This document shows, in pieces, positions 1 to 8,328 of a stretch of DNA of 19,905 nucleotides. Within the stretch, counting starts at the first letter, position 1. Each line of letters begins with the position of its first letter. The translations under genes and the position numbers were made by a program. The notes beneath the pieces are model-generated. The model searched no databases. It had not been told where the DNA came from and saw nothing but the letters and a program-made list of their open reading frames with translations. Source of the DNA: DATKZS01 sp035527835 [NCBI: bacterium] (lineage in GTDB: Bacteria; RBG-13-61-14); NCBI GenBank assembly GCA_035527835.1, contig DATKZS010000095.1:1-19905 (forward strand), read 5' to 3'.

Positions 1-187
1 GTCCGGCGTCAACGGCAAACTTGACGGCGGCCACGCCACCATCGTCCTCTCCATCACCGGCCACGGCGCCATCATCGTGAACGCTCAAATCCCCCATTGC
101 GGTCTTTTGCTCGCCGAAGAAAAAGGCCGATGGATGAATGACGTTGACCTGTTGCCGGCATTCAGCCTGAACGCCGTAAACCCATAA
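1..187 (+). CDS. 3' end of an unrecognised protein (truncated by window edge)
   Basis: Reading frame 2 is open from the window edge to TAA at 185-187, giving the last 61 residues of a protein. The visible part begins SGVNGKLDGGHATIVLSITG and ends in AFSLNAVNP. It is a mix of beta-like hydrophobic stretches (TIVLSI, AIIVNAQI, CGLLLAEE) and I do not recognise the family. That it is a real gene end is supported by the strong intrinsic terminator beginning 23 nt after the stop. Function unknown. Confidence 0.6.
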   Translation, partial: SGVNGKLDGGHATIVLSITGHGAIIVNAQIPHCGLLLAEEKGRWMNDVDLLPAFSLNAVNP

Positions 188-209
188 TCGGCATTATCCC
201 TATAACCTC

Positions 210-243
210 AAGGGAGCGGGCCTAAAAACCCGCTCCCTTTTTT
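210..243 (+). terminator. Intrinsic (Rho-independent) terminator
   Basis: The stem AAGGGAGCGGG (210-220) pairs perfectly with CCCGCTCCCTT (229-239) across an 8-nt loop, and the T-run spans 238-243. It lies just downstream of the truncated gene ending at 187 and separates it from the phosphohexomutase. Confidence 0.92.
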
Positions 244-505
244 CCCGCCGACAATACCGCGCCCCGCACGCCCGTTGCCTTACCGCCCCATCCCGGATAC
301 ACTCCCCATCTGCGCATCTTGGAGCCGCCGCATTGCTTATGTCTTCGCCGAGAAATCGGGGCACGTATCATGGGTACGCGCGAGGATACCGGGCACGGGC
401 CTCCGGCTTGCATCGCGCCTTCACAATGATAAGAATAGAAATGGGTCCGGCGCCCGCCGGGAGCGGTTGCCGGCGGACCCGCAATTTAAACAGGGGAGGT
501 GCCAG
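244..505 (+). promoter_or_regulatory. Leader of the phosphohexomutase gene: weak promoter and hairpin
   Basis: No gene is supported here; the frame stays open upstream of the real start but the peptide has no family character. A weak promoter-like pair is TTGCAT (408-413) with TAAGAA (430-435) preceded by TG, spacer 16. Downstream, GGGTCC (443-448) and CGCCGG (455-460) on one arm can pair with CCGGCGGACCC (470-480) on the other, with a bulge and a 9-nt loop. The Shine-Dalgarno GGGGAGGT (493-500) follows. The hairpin could be a structured 5' leader, but in DNA this GC-rich it may be chance. Confidence 0.35.
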
Positions 506-1858
506 GTGTACCAGAACAACATCTTTCGCGAGTACGACATCAGGGGCGTGGTGGGCAAGGATTACGACGACGAATTCGCCAGACTCCTGGGCCGGGCCTT
601 TGCCCGGGCGCTCACGGACCACGGCGGCAAGACGGCGGCCATGAGCCAGGACTGCCGCCTGAGCTCGCCGTCGCTCACCAGGGCCATGATCGAGGGCATT
701 CTGGAGAGCGGCGTTGACGTGGTGGACATCGGCATCAACACCACGCCCATGCTCTACTGGAGCCTGTTCAACCTGCCGGTGGACGGCGGCGTGCAGGTCT
801 CCGGCTCGCACAACCCGCCCGACCAGAACGGCTTCAAGGTCTGCATCGGCAAGGAAACGCTCTACGGCGACGGCATCCAGCACCTGCGCCAGATCATCGA
901 GAAAAAGGACTTCCCCCAAGGCAAGGCGAACCTATCGTCCCACCCCGTGCGCGACGAATACATCAACTGGATCACCTCCCACATCAAGCTGCAAAAGAAG
1001 CTCAAGGTGGTCACGGACTCGGGAAACGGAACCGCCGGCCCGGTCGGGCCCGTGATCCTGCGCCGGCTCGGCTGCGAGGTCGTTGAGCTCTACAGCGAGA
1101 TGGACGGCCGTTTCCCCAACCATCACCCTGACCCCACCCAGGAGAAATACCTGAAAGACCTCGTGGCCAAGGTGATCGAGGTCAAGGCCGACCTCGGCAT
1201 CGGCTACGATGGCGACGCCGACCGCATCGGCGTGGTCACTGACCAGGGCGGCATCGTCTGGGGCGACATGACCCTCATGCTCCTCTCCCGCGGCGTGCTC
1301 AAGGAGGTCCCGGGCGCAACCATTATCGGCGAGGTCAAGTGCTCGCACCTGCTCTATGACGACATCGAGCACAACGGCGGCCGCGCCATCATGTGGAAGG
1401 CCGGGCACTCGCTGATCAAGGCCAAGATGCGGGAGGAAAAGGCCGCCCTCGGCGGAGAGATGTCGGGCCACATCTTTTTCTCTCACCGCTACTTCGGATA
1501 CGACGACGCCATCTACACCAGCTGCCGCTTCCTCGAAATGATGTCCAAGACGGACGAAAAGCTCTCCGCCATCGTCGCCCGCATCCCCAAAACCTTCAGC
1601 ACCCCCGAGATCCGCATTGACTCCAGCGACGAGCGCAAGTTCGACATTGTCGCCAAAATCACCGAGTACTTCAAGCAAAAGAACCGCAAGGTCATTGACG
1701 TGGACGGGGTCCGCGTGGTCTTCCCCGACGGCTGGGGACTGGTCCGCGCCTCCAATACCCAGCCCATGCTCGTCATGCGTTTCGAGGCCGAGAGCGAAAA
1801 AAGGCTTGCGGAGATAAGAGAGATGGTCGAGAAGAAGGTGAACGAGCTGAATAAATGA
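506..1858 (+). CDS. Phosphomannomutase/phosphoglucomutase (alpha-D-phosphohexomutase family)
   Basis: Cytosolic enzyme interconverting hexose 6-phosphates and 1-phosphates (mannose and/or glucose), feeding nucleotide-sugar synthesis. All four family signatures are visible: the phosphoserine loop SGSHNP (catalytic Ser about residue 101), the metal loop DGDADR (235-240), the sugar-specificity loop GEMSGH (317-322) and the phosphate-binding loop RASNTQP (414-420). At 450 residues it has the usual family length. The start is GTG 506, because GGGGAGGT sits 5 nt upstream and the product then begins YQNNIFREYDIRG, the normal N-terminus; an ATG at 275 in the same frame would add about 77 non-conserved residues. 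The last codons overlap the next frame at ATGA (1855-1858). Whether it prefers mannose or glucose cannot be told from sequence alone. Confidence 0.95.
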   Translation: MYQNNIFREYDIRGVVGKDYDDEFARLLGRAFARALTDHGGKTAAMSQDCRLSSPSLTRAMIEGILESGVDVVDIGINTTPMLYWSLFNLPVDGGVQVSGSHNPPDQNGFKVCIGKETLYGDGIQHLRQIIEKKDFPQGKANLSSHPVRDEYINWITSHIKLQKKLKVVTDSGNGTAGPVGPVILRRLGCEVVELYSEMDGRFPNHHPDPTQEKYLKDLVAKVIEVKADLGIGYDGDADRIGVVTDQGGIVWGDMTLMLLSRGVLKEVPGATIIGEVKCSHLLYDDIEHNGGRAIMWKAGHSLIKAKMREEKAALGGEMSGHIFFSHRYFGYDDAIYTSCRFLEMMSKTDEKLSAIVARIPKTFSTPEIRIDSSDERKFDIVAKITEYFKQKNRKVIDVDGVRVVFPDGWGLVRASNTQPMLVMRFEAESEKRLAEIREMVEKKVNELNK

Positions 1859-1868
1859 GCGCTTCCGC

Positions 1869-1906
1869 AAACCGCGGAGGCGCGAAGAGCGCGGAGAGTT
1901 ACTTAG
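1869..1906 (+). repeat. Degenerate solo arm of the interspersed inverted-repeat family
   Basis: The stretch from AAACCGCGGAGGCGCGAAGA through GCGGAGAGTTACTTA closely resembles the left arm of the element at 19838-19905 (ACCGCGGAGACGCAGAGAAC, then GCAGAGTTTATA). No matching right arm follows. Its GGAGAG (1893-1898) lies 7 nt before the GTG at 1906, so it appears to serve as the ribosome binding site of the glycosidase gene. Confidence 0.6.
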
Positions 1907-3885
1907 TGAGGATCATATGTAATCACGCACTGGCGGCGGCTGGCGTCGCCGTATTCCTGCTTTTAGCCGGAGTTGCCCGCGCTGAGAATATATCCTTCAC
2001 CCCACCCGCCACCTACCGTATCAAGGACGGACCCGCCCAGCGCGTGATCGGAGTGCAGGACGGCGTGCTCGCTTACACCGCCATCACCAGCACCACGCCC
2101 GGCAAGGTACGGCAGTTCAAGGGCGTCGAGTTCATCATCTACCTGGGCAAGGGCCGCCCGTCGGAGCCGGCCTCGCACTCTGAGCTGGTCCCCGACGATT
2201 TCCAGGTGACGGACGCCGCGCAGCCCGGGCCCGGGACTCTGGACCTCACCCTCTCCTCCGGTACTCATCAGCTCGACGTGCTCATCCATTACCGCCAGGA
2301 CCCGGGAAGTTTTTTCATCCGCAAGTGGATCGAGCTCCGCCCGCGCAACGAAAATATTTTTGTCCACCGCATCGTGCTCGAGGCCTTCAAGCCCTGGGAC
2401 CAACCAAAGACTTTTGCCGGGCCCGGCCAGCCCGTGTACGTGGGTGACACCTTCTGGGGCGTGGCCTATCCGTCGGCGGAGAACACGGTGGAAGGTGGGG
2501 AAGATGGTCGCCCGCCGGAGCCGGCCCCCCACGCTCCGGAGCAGTGGGTGTCATGCGGCTACCTGGTCGGCCTCACCATCGGCCCGGTGGGATACGTCTC
2601 CCGGGAGGCCGTATACGGCGTGGCCGCCGCCGGCAAGGTCCGCGAGGCATTCGACGAATACATCGGAATCATCCGCGCCCGGCCCCCGCGGCCGTTCCTC
2701 CTCTGGAACACCTGGTACGACATCTTCAACTACAGCGAGCCGGAAGTGGAGGCCGGCATCGCGGGGCTCAAAAAAAATCTGGCCGGCCCGTACGGCATTG
2801 CGCTCGACTCGGTCGTGCTCGACGACGGCTGGGACGACTTCCAACGTCTCTGGCAGCCGGACCGCGTCCGCTTCCCCGCCGGATTCGGCCCGGTGAGCAA
2901 GGCCGCCGGCTCCATCGGCGCCCGCCTCGGCCTCTGGATGAGTCCCATCGGCGGCTATGCACTCAACCACAGCCGCCGCATCCTGGGCACGCTGGGCCAG
3001 GGCTACGAAAAAAACCTGGCCGGCTTCTGCTTCGCCGGAAAATATTATCAGCGCGCCTTTGCCGAGCGCATGACGGATTACGTGCGCGAGAACGGCGTCA
3101 ACTACTTCAAGCTCGACAACCTCAAGACCTCCTGCAACTCCCGCCGCCACGGCCACCGCGTCGGACCCTGCAGCCAGGCCGGACTCACCGACGCCTTCAT
3201 CGAGGTCTTGCAACAAGTGCGCGCGGCCGATCCGGGCGTCATGATCAATTTCACGGTCGGCTCGTGGCTCTCGCCGTGGTGGCTCATGTACAGCGACGTG
3301 CTCTGGCGCGGCGGGGGCGACTTCGGCTTCGCCGGCCAAGGCAGCCTCCGCCAGCGCAACATCACCTACGTGGACCAGGTCCTCTTTCAACGCCTCCGCG
3401 TCGAGCGAAGCCAGTTCCCCATCTCGTCCATCATGACCCACGGCATCATCAAGGGCCGCCGCCAGAGCTTCGGCGAGACCGGCGAGAACCTCCGCGACCT
3501 CGCCGACGACGCCTGGATGTACTTCGGCCGCGGCGTCATGATGCAGGAGCTCTATCTGTCGCCGGACCTGCTCACCGGCCGCGAATGGCGCGTGCTCGCC
3601 GACGCCATCGCCTTTGCCCGCGAGAACGCCGCCGTCCTCGCCCGCTCCGAGATGATCGGCGGCGATCCCGCCGCCGGAGAGCCTTACGCCTTTGACCACC
3701 GCCTAAACGGGCAAAGGATCCTGGCCATCCGCAACCCCGCGCCCGGGCCGCGCGAGCTCCCGCCGGACATCAGCTCCGGCCTCGCCTCCGACTGCGCCGT
3801 GATCTATTCTTCCTCCAATCATGCTCCCCGCTCCGCTCTCGGTCCGCTCGAGACCCGCATCATCTCCTGCGGCGCCCATCCCTGA
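1906..3885 (+). CDS. Secreted alpha-galactosidase-like glycoside hydrolase (clan GH-D, GH36-like)
   Basis: Predicted exported retaining glycosidase, probably acting on alpha-galactosides or related alpha-linked sugars. From GTG 1906 the product is 659 residues with a signal peptide (basic start, hydrophobic core, ARA cleavage motif before ENISF, about residue 26). A beta-rich N-domain (to about 270) precedes a TIM barrel (about 275-560) and a C-terminal beta domain. The barrel carries LDDGWD (305-310), typical of GH36/GH27 strand motifs; YFKLDN with D404 as the candidate nucleophile; and LWRGGGDF with D472 as a possible acid/base. An ATG at 1855 overlapping the previous stop would add 17 residues encoded by a repeat, so I prefer 1906, which has GGAGAG 7 nt upstream. 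Overlap or near-overlap with the phosphohexomutase gene suggests co-transcription. Clan assignment is fairly secure; substrate is inference. Confidence 0.72.
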   Translation: MRIICNHALAAAGVAVFLLLAGVARAENISFTPPATYRIKDGPAQRVIGVQDGVLAYTAITSTTPGKVRQFKGVEFIIYLGKGRPSEPASHSELVPDDFQVTDAAQPGPGTLDLTLSSGTHQLDVLIHYRQDPGSFFIRKWIELRPRNENIFVHRIVLEAFKPWDQPKTFAGPGQPVYVGDTFWGVAYPSAENTVEGGEDGRPPEPAPHAPEQWVSCGYLVGLTIGPVGYVSREAVYGVAAAGKVREAFDEYIGIIRARPPRPFLLWNTWYDIFNYSEPEVEAGIAGLKKNLAGPYGIALDSVVLDDGWDDFQRLWQPDRVRFPAGFGPVSKAAGSIGARLGLWMSPIGGYALNHSRRILGTLGQGYEKNLAGFCFAGKYYQRAFAERMTDYVRENGVNYFKLDNLKTSCNSRRHGHRVGPCSQAGLTDAFIEVLQQVRAADPGVMINFTVGSWLSPWWLMYSDVLWRGGGDFGFAGQGSLRQRNITYVDQVLFQRLRVERSQFPISSIMTHGIIKGRRQSFGETGENLRDLADDAWMYFGRGVMMQELYLSPDLLTGREWRVLADAIAFARENAAVLARSEMIGGDPAAGEPYAFDHRLNGQRILAIRNPAPGPRELPPDISSGLASDCAVIYSSSNHAPRSALGPLETRIISCGAHP

Positions 3886-3904
3886 TCCCAAGAAAGCTCG
3901 CAAG

Positions 3905-3930
3905 AACCCACGGAGGAGCGGAGAACCAAG
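3905..3930 (+). repeat. Possible degenerate arm of the interspersed repeat family
   Basis: AACCCACGGAGGAGCGGAGA, continuing ACCAAG, resembles the arms of the elements at 19026-19112 and 19838-19905 (ACGGAGAACACAGAG type). There is no matching second arm. It lies directly after the glycosidase stop. Confidence 0.35.
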
Positions 3931-3953
3931 ATAATGAATGTATCCTGCCATTG

Positions 3954-3962
3954 TGTTATATT
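3954..3962 (+). promoter_or_regulatory. Candidate extended -10 promoter for the radical SAM gene
   Basis: TGTTATATT at 3954-3962 fits an extended -10 (TGn plus TATATT) in a locally AT-rich stretch. No good -35 lies at the expected distance. A transcript starting near 3970 would have a leader of roughly 88 nt before ATG 4058. The rest of 3931-4057 shows no gene. Confidence 0.35.
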
Positions 3963-4057
3963 AAAAAATTCCATGGAGCAGAGTCTTCTTTCCGCGCTTG
4001 ATCCTTTCCACAGTCAAGCCTGCAATTGCATGCCGGCATTGATGTTGGGAGTGGTTA

Positions 4058-5455
4058 ATGGACGTATTGCTGTTTACACCGGTTGATCCCTTCGGTTATC
4101 AGATCATCCCGGACCTTGGTCTGATGTACCTCGCCTCCGCCCTGCGCCGGGCGGGGCATTCCGTGGCGATCAAGGACTGCCGCAAGGAGGGATGGGATCT
4201 GGCGGCGGTCGAGGACTACGTGCGCGCCGAGCAACCCCGGATCGTGGGCATCAAATGCTACTCCAACGAGGCGGAGGTGGTGGCCCGGATGGTGAAGGCG
4301 GCGCGCCAGGCCTGCCCGGAAGCGGTGATCGTGGTGGGAGGACCTCACCCCTCCATGGACCCGCGCGGGACGCTCCCGCTGATGCCGGAGGCGGACTTTG
4401 TTTTCATCGGGGAGGCCGAGCTCAGCCTGCCGGCCTTGACCAAATGGGTGTTGAAGGGACGGCCCGGACCGGTCCCGGAAGAGATCAGGGGGATTGCATT
4501 CCGTGACGCCGGCCAAGTGGTGGTCCGGGAGGTGGCGCTGATGGAAAACCTGGATGACCTTCCCCTGCCCGCCTGGGACCTGATGCGGCCGGACCGGTAT
4601 CCGGACGAGGCCGCGGGAATTTTCGTGCCGGCCTTCCCGGCGGCCCCCATGTCGCTGAGCCGCGGCTGTCCCTTCCGCTGCTCCTACTGCGGCTGCCGCT
4701 ACATCGCCGGCGGAAAGATCCGCTACCGGACCACCTCGAGCATTCTGCGGGAAATCGAGATGCTGGAGACCGAGTACGGCGTGCGCACCCTCACCTTCGT
4801 GGATGACAATTTCACCTGGAACAAGAAAAAGGCCATGGAGCTTTTCCGGGCGCTGGCCCAGAGGCCGAGCAAAATCCGCTTCACCTTCCCCAACGGCGTG
4901 CGGACGGACGGCATTGACGCTGAAATTCTGCAAGCCATGGAGGAAGCCGGGTGCCACCTCACGGCCCTGGGCATCGAGTCCGGCAACGATGAGACCCTGG
5001 TCCGGATGAACAAGCAGCAGACGCGCGCCCAGATCGAGGAAGCGGTCAAGCTGATCCGGTCCCGGACCCGGATCCTGGTGACGGGGTTCTTTATTCTGGG
5101 TTATCCGGGCGAGGGACTGGCCGAGATCGAGGAAACGGTCCGCTTCGCCGTCAGCCTGCCCATCCATCACGCCCACTTCTGCCTCTTCATACCCATCCCC
5201 GGCACCCCGGTTTACGAGGAGCTGGTCAAGCAAGGGAGGGTCCGACCCGACCAGGTCTGCTTCTCCGACCTGACCATTGACCGCGCTTCCCTGCCCCCGC
5301 CCGGCGTCGAACGCCGCAAGATGATGCGCCTCCATCAACTGGCCTATTTCCGCTTTTACTCCCGGCCCTGGCGCATGGTCTCGCTGCTCGGGCAAATCCG
5401 CAGCCTGAGCCATCTGCGCATGATCGCCCGGAGAACCTTGAATCTCTTCCGCTGA
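4058..5455 (+). CDS. B12-binding-domain radical SAM protein
   Basis: Predicted cytosolic [4Fe-4S]/S-adenosylmethionine enzyme of the cobalamin-binding radical SAM superfamily (BchE/P-methylase-like architecture); the substrate is unknown. The N-terminal part (about 1-150) is a Rossmann-like B12-binding fold with VVGGPHPS and a GEAE motif. The radical SAM core holds the CX3CX2C cluster motif CPFRCSYC (C204, C208, C211), with GIESGNDETL and GFFILGYPGE further on as usual. In place of the cobalamin-ligand motif DxHxxG the sequence has DCRKEG (40-45), with Arg where His is expected, so cobalamin may bind without that ligand or not at all. The protein is 465 residues. ATG 4058 has GGGAG 6 nt upstream (4047-4051). 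It is apparently monocistronic and convergent with the YfhO gene 46 nt away. Confidence 0.88.
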   Translation: MDVLLFTPVDPFGYQIIPDLGLMYLASALRRAGHSVAIKDCRKEGWDLAAVEDYVRAEQPRIVGIKCYSNEAEVVARMVKAARQACPEAVIVVGGPHPSMDPRGTLPLMPEADFVFIGEAELSLPALTKWVLKGRPGPVPEEIRGIAFRDAGQVVVREVALMENLDDLPLPAWDLMRPDRYPDEAAGIFVPAFPAAPMSLSRGCPFRCSYCGCRYIAGGKIRYRTTSSILREIEMLETEYGVRTLTFVDDNFTWNKKKAMELFRALAQRPSKIRFTFPNGVRTDGIDAEILQAMEEAGCHLTALGIESGNDETLVRMNKQQTRAQIEEAVKLIRSRTRILVTGFFILGYPGEGLAEIEETVRFAVSLPIHHAHFCLFIPIPGTPVYEELVKQGRVRPDQVCFSDLTIDRASLPPPGVERRKMMRLHQLAYFRFYSRPWRMVSLLGQIRSLSHLRMIARRTLNLFR

Positions 5456-5501
5456 AGATAACCGCTGAGGAAAAGGGCGGACGCTGGGCCGGGCGTGAGA
5501 A
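5456..5501. other. Short convergent gap
   Basis: Only 46 nt separate the radical SAM stop from the stop of the minus-strand YfhO gene. I see no convincing terminator hairpin with a T-run on either strand. Confidence 0.5.
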
Positions 5502-8243
5502 TCATGGCCCCGCGGACGTCCGTCGCGTCTTCAGCAGCGGAGCCAGAACGTAGCAGAGCACGGCAAGGAGCAGGGAACAAGCTCCGCACCACAGCCCGAT
5601 GCGGAACGGCACCGGCCGGTAAATCCAACTCAGCCGGTGCACGCCCTCCGGCAAGAACACCGCCCGGAACGCACAGTCCGCCGGATAGATCCGGACCTCA
5701 CGCCGCGAACCAGCCGACACGTCCTCCGCGCGCCACCCCGCGAAATACGTGTCCGTGAACACCACGAACCCCGGCGCCGACAGACGCGCCGTCATCTCCA
5801 CCCGCTCCGGCCCATAGCTCCGAATCTCCACGCCTTCCGGACCCGCCGGCCGGCGCTCCCGGCCATGCTCCACGATCCTCACCTGGGCCGACTCCTCTTC
5901 CAGCACCACGTCATGAAGCGGGGAGAACCGCGCCGGATCGTCCATGTACTTGAGTATCGCCTCCGTCCCCGTGATCACCACCGGAGACCGCGCGATAAAC
6001 GCCCGGGGCAGCGCCGCCTCGTTCCGGTAAACCGACAGATCGTCAAACCGCGCCTCCTCCTGGAACGGCCGCGCCGGATTGACGATGTCAAGCGACGCCA
6101 CCTCCAGGTCGCTGCCCTGATCACCAGCCGGCGTCCACGACAGCCCGAAAACCCCGCCCTGGGCCAGCGCGTCCATCCCCGCCACCAGCCGCGCCGCATG
6201 ACCGCCCTGGAAACACCGCGCCAACAGCAGGCGGCCGCCCTGCTCTCCCCCGTCCCCCGCCGTCAGCGTGAGCCACCCCGCCCCCTCTCCCCGCGTCGTG
6301 CCCTTCACCATGACCCGGTCCCCGGCAAAGCCCGCGAAGCCGGCCGTCATCCTGGTGGGGCCCTTGATCATGGCCCCACCCTCAAGCCCCCGGTCCAGGC
6401 CCGCACCCAGGAACTCCCACTCCACCGCGCCCGGTCGCATCAGCGAATACGGCGACGCATAAGGAATGGACAGGCCGCGGTTGAAAATCACCGACGGACC
6501 CGCCAGGTTGAACAGGTGCATCCGGCCCCGGTCTATGGTCCCCGGATTGGTCATGCTCCAGCCCGAAAACATTTTCTCACCGGACACAGTGCTATAGATC
6601 AGGCGGCGGTAGATTTGCGTGAGGAACAGGAAAATCCGCGCCGGCGGCACCCGCGACGGACCCACGATGTTGTTCGCCCCCGAGGCAATCTCGATCGTCC
6701 CGAAAATCGGCGGCGCCGAGGCCGGGTCCTCCGTAAGCAGCTGCTCGAAAACCGCGTAGCGCGACTCCGGAGGGAGCGTGCGCGCCAATGCGGCCACCGG
6801 CGGACTGAGCTCGAACCTCCGCGGATCGGTCCGGGGCACGAACCGCAAAGCCAGGGCCATGACCTCGACCACCGTTAGCGCCGCCGCAAAATATACCGCC
6901 GCGCGCGCCGATACCACCGGCCCTCCGCCCTGGCGCGCAAGGAACGCGAGCCCGCCGCACACGGCCGCCGCTCCGATCGCATAACGCTCCACCCCTCCCA
7001 GGCACCAGGGCTGCGCCGCGATCATCGCCGCCCCGCTCAGTAAAAGCACCAGGCCCAGGACCCTGAGCCCCTTTCCCCCGCTCCGCCCCGAAATTACCCC
7101 CGACAGCACCTGGACCGCCAGTATCAGCCCCAGGGCATGGATCAGGAGAAGGGCCTTCTCCGAGTAGTGAAGGATTCCCAGCAACGGGATCATGTCAATG
7201 ATCCGGCTGCCCAGCTCACCCTCCCGCACGAGCACGAACAAGGAAAGTCCGGCCCAGGCGAGGGCGGGCGGCCTGAGTGCCTTCTCGCGCCAGGATAAAA
7301 CCATGCCCCATATGATCAGGCCGACGATCAAAAAACCCTGGTAATAGAAACTCAACCCGGAGTTGAGCGCCAAGGTCGGGTTGAGATCGCGGTAATACTT
7401 GAAGGGGAAGAGGATGGTGGGCAGAAGGAGCGACCACGGCAGGCCCATGCTGATGATGTTGAGCTTGAACGGCATCTGCGGACCCCGGATCGAAAAATAC
7501 ACCATCTCCATCGTGGAAAGCGCCACGGGAGAAACCATCAGGAACCCAACCGCCGCCGGTGTGAGGAACCACAGCGCCAACCGGCCCATCCGCCCCGCCC
7601 CGGGACCGGACTCCAGGAACATCAGGAAACCGAACACCATCAACCCATAAGCCAGCAACTCCACGTCCCCCGCGATCCCGCACCAGGCCACGGAAAGGCA
7701 AGCCCCGATAAACCACGAGAGACGGGCGCGACCAGACAACTCCTTGAGGCAGACCCACAACGCCATTAACCCGCAAATGGACCAATGCATCCACGGAAGA
7801 TCCAACCTGCCCAGAAAGCTCCCGGACAGAAAGAACACCATGCTCGCGGCCCCTGAAACAACCGGATCACCGCCGTAGCGCCGGAGCAAAAGGTAAAACA
7901 GCGCCGCCGCGACCAGACTGTGAAAAATGATCTCCAGGGAATACGCCCAGATATACGGCGCCAGGCTGAAAAGAAGGACCGCGACCGGGTACAGGCCCCC
8001 GCTTTGAGAATACCCGAGATGCGGCGCCCCGCAGGCCGTGTGCGGGTTCCACAGCGGGAACTCGCCCCGCCTCCAACTCTCGCCCATCCAATAGACGTTG
8101 GGCATGACGTTGAACGACACGTCAATCAAGGCGGGATTATCAACCATCACCCGCCCCCGGGCCAGGATCGGAACGTAGACGGCCAGGATCAGCAGCCACA
8201 TGGCCGCGATCACCCAAACGTCCCTGCCCTTCAACCCACCCAC
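5502..8243 (-). CDS. YfhO-family integral membrane protein (probable GT-C-type glycosyltransferase)
   Basis: A 913-residue polytopic membrane protein. The first transmembrane segment is about 9-28. The loop after it carries EFPLWNPHTACGAPHLGY (61-78), the family hallmark. Many hydrophobic segments continue to about residue 460, then a large extracytoplasmic domain, and a last membrane span at about 883-903 before a basic tail. The C-terminal domain shows TYFAGW (832-837) and AFRAVFLPEGVH (858-869), matching the end of YfhO proteins. In Bacillus subtilis YfhO works with a GT2 enzyme (CsbB) to glycosylate lipoteichoic acid, which supports a role in transferring lipid-linked sugar outside the membrane; the acceptor here is unknown. 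The start is GTG 8243 with a weak ribosome binding site (GGGG directly upstream), so the exact start is less certain. It lies 85 nt after the nucleotidyltransferase gene and is the last gene of that operon. Confidence 0.82.
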   Translation of the reverse strand: MGGLKGRDVWVIAAMWLLILAVYVPILARGRVMVDNPALIDVSFNVMPNVYWMGESWRRGEFPLWNPHTACGAPHLGYSQSGGLYPVAVLLFSLAPYIWAYSLEIIFHSLVAAALFYLLLRRYGGDPVVSGAASMVFFLSGSFLGRLDLPWMHWSICGLMALWVCLKELSGRARLSWFIGACLSVAWCGIAGDVELLAYGLMVFGFLMFLESGPGAGRMGRLALWFLTPAAVGFLMVSPVALSTMEMVYFSIRGPQMPFKLNIISMGLPWSLLLPTILFPFKYYRDLNPTLALNSGLSFYYQGFLIVGLIIWGMVLSWREKALRPPALAWAGLSLFVLVREGELGSRIIDMIPLLGILHYSEKALLLIHALGLILAVQVLSGVISGRSGGKGLRVLGLVLLLSGAAMIAAQPWCLGGVERYAIGAAAVCGGLAFLARQGGGPVVSARAAVYFAAALTVVEVMALALRFVPRTDPRRFELSPPVAALARTLPPESRYAVFEQLLTEDPASAPPIFGTIEIASGANNIVGPSRVPPARIFLFLTQIYRRLIYSTVSGEKMFSGWSMTNPGTIDRGRMHLFNLAGPSVIFNRGLSIPYASPYSLMRPGAVEWEFLGAGLDRGLEGGAMIKGPTRMTAGFAGFAGDRVMVKGTTRGEGAGWLTLTAGDGGEQGGRLLLARCFQGGHAARLVAGMDALAQGGVFGLSWTPAGDQGSDLEVASLDIVNPARPFQEEARFDDLSVYRNEAALPRAFIARSPVVITGTEAILKYMDDPARFSPLHDVVLEEESAQVRIVEHGRERRPAGPEGVEIRSYGPERVEMTARLSAPGFVVFTDTYFAGWRAEDVSAGSRREVRIYPADCAFRAVFLPEGVHRLSWIYRPVPFRIGLWCGACSLLLAVLCYVLAPLLKTRRTSAGP

Positions 8244-8328
8244 CCCGATTTACAGCAAAATATTGACAACGGTCCGGAGGGCGGCCCGGAGAGGGCTGAG
8301 GCTCTGGATCCGGCGGGGAAGAGGCGGC

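Noticed and set aside
275-505. In-frame upstream extension of the phosphohexomutase from ATG 275
   Set aside because: The added 77 residues are Arg/Pro/Ser-rich without family similarity, and GTG 506 has an excellent ribosome binding site and the normal family N-terminus.
1855-1905. ATG 1855 as the glycosidase start
   Set aside because: The extra 17 residues are encoded by a repeat arm and would precede the signal peptide; GTG 1906 fits better. The ATGA overlap keeps this possible.
5637-6878. Long plus-strand frame opposite the YfhO gene
   Set aside because: The product is Arg/Pro/His-rich, typical of a shadow of a GC-rich gene, while the minus strand encodes a clear membrane protein with family motifs.
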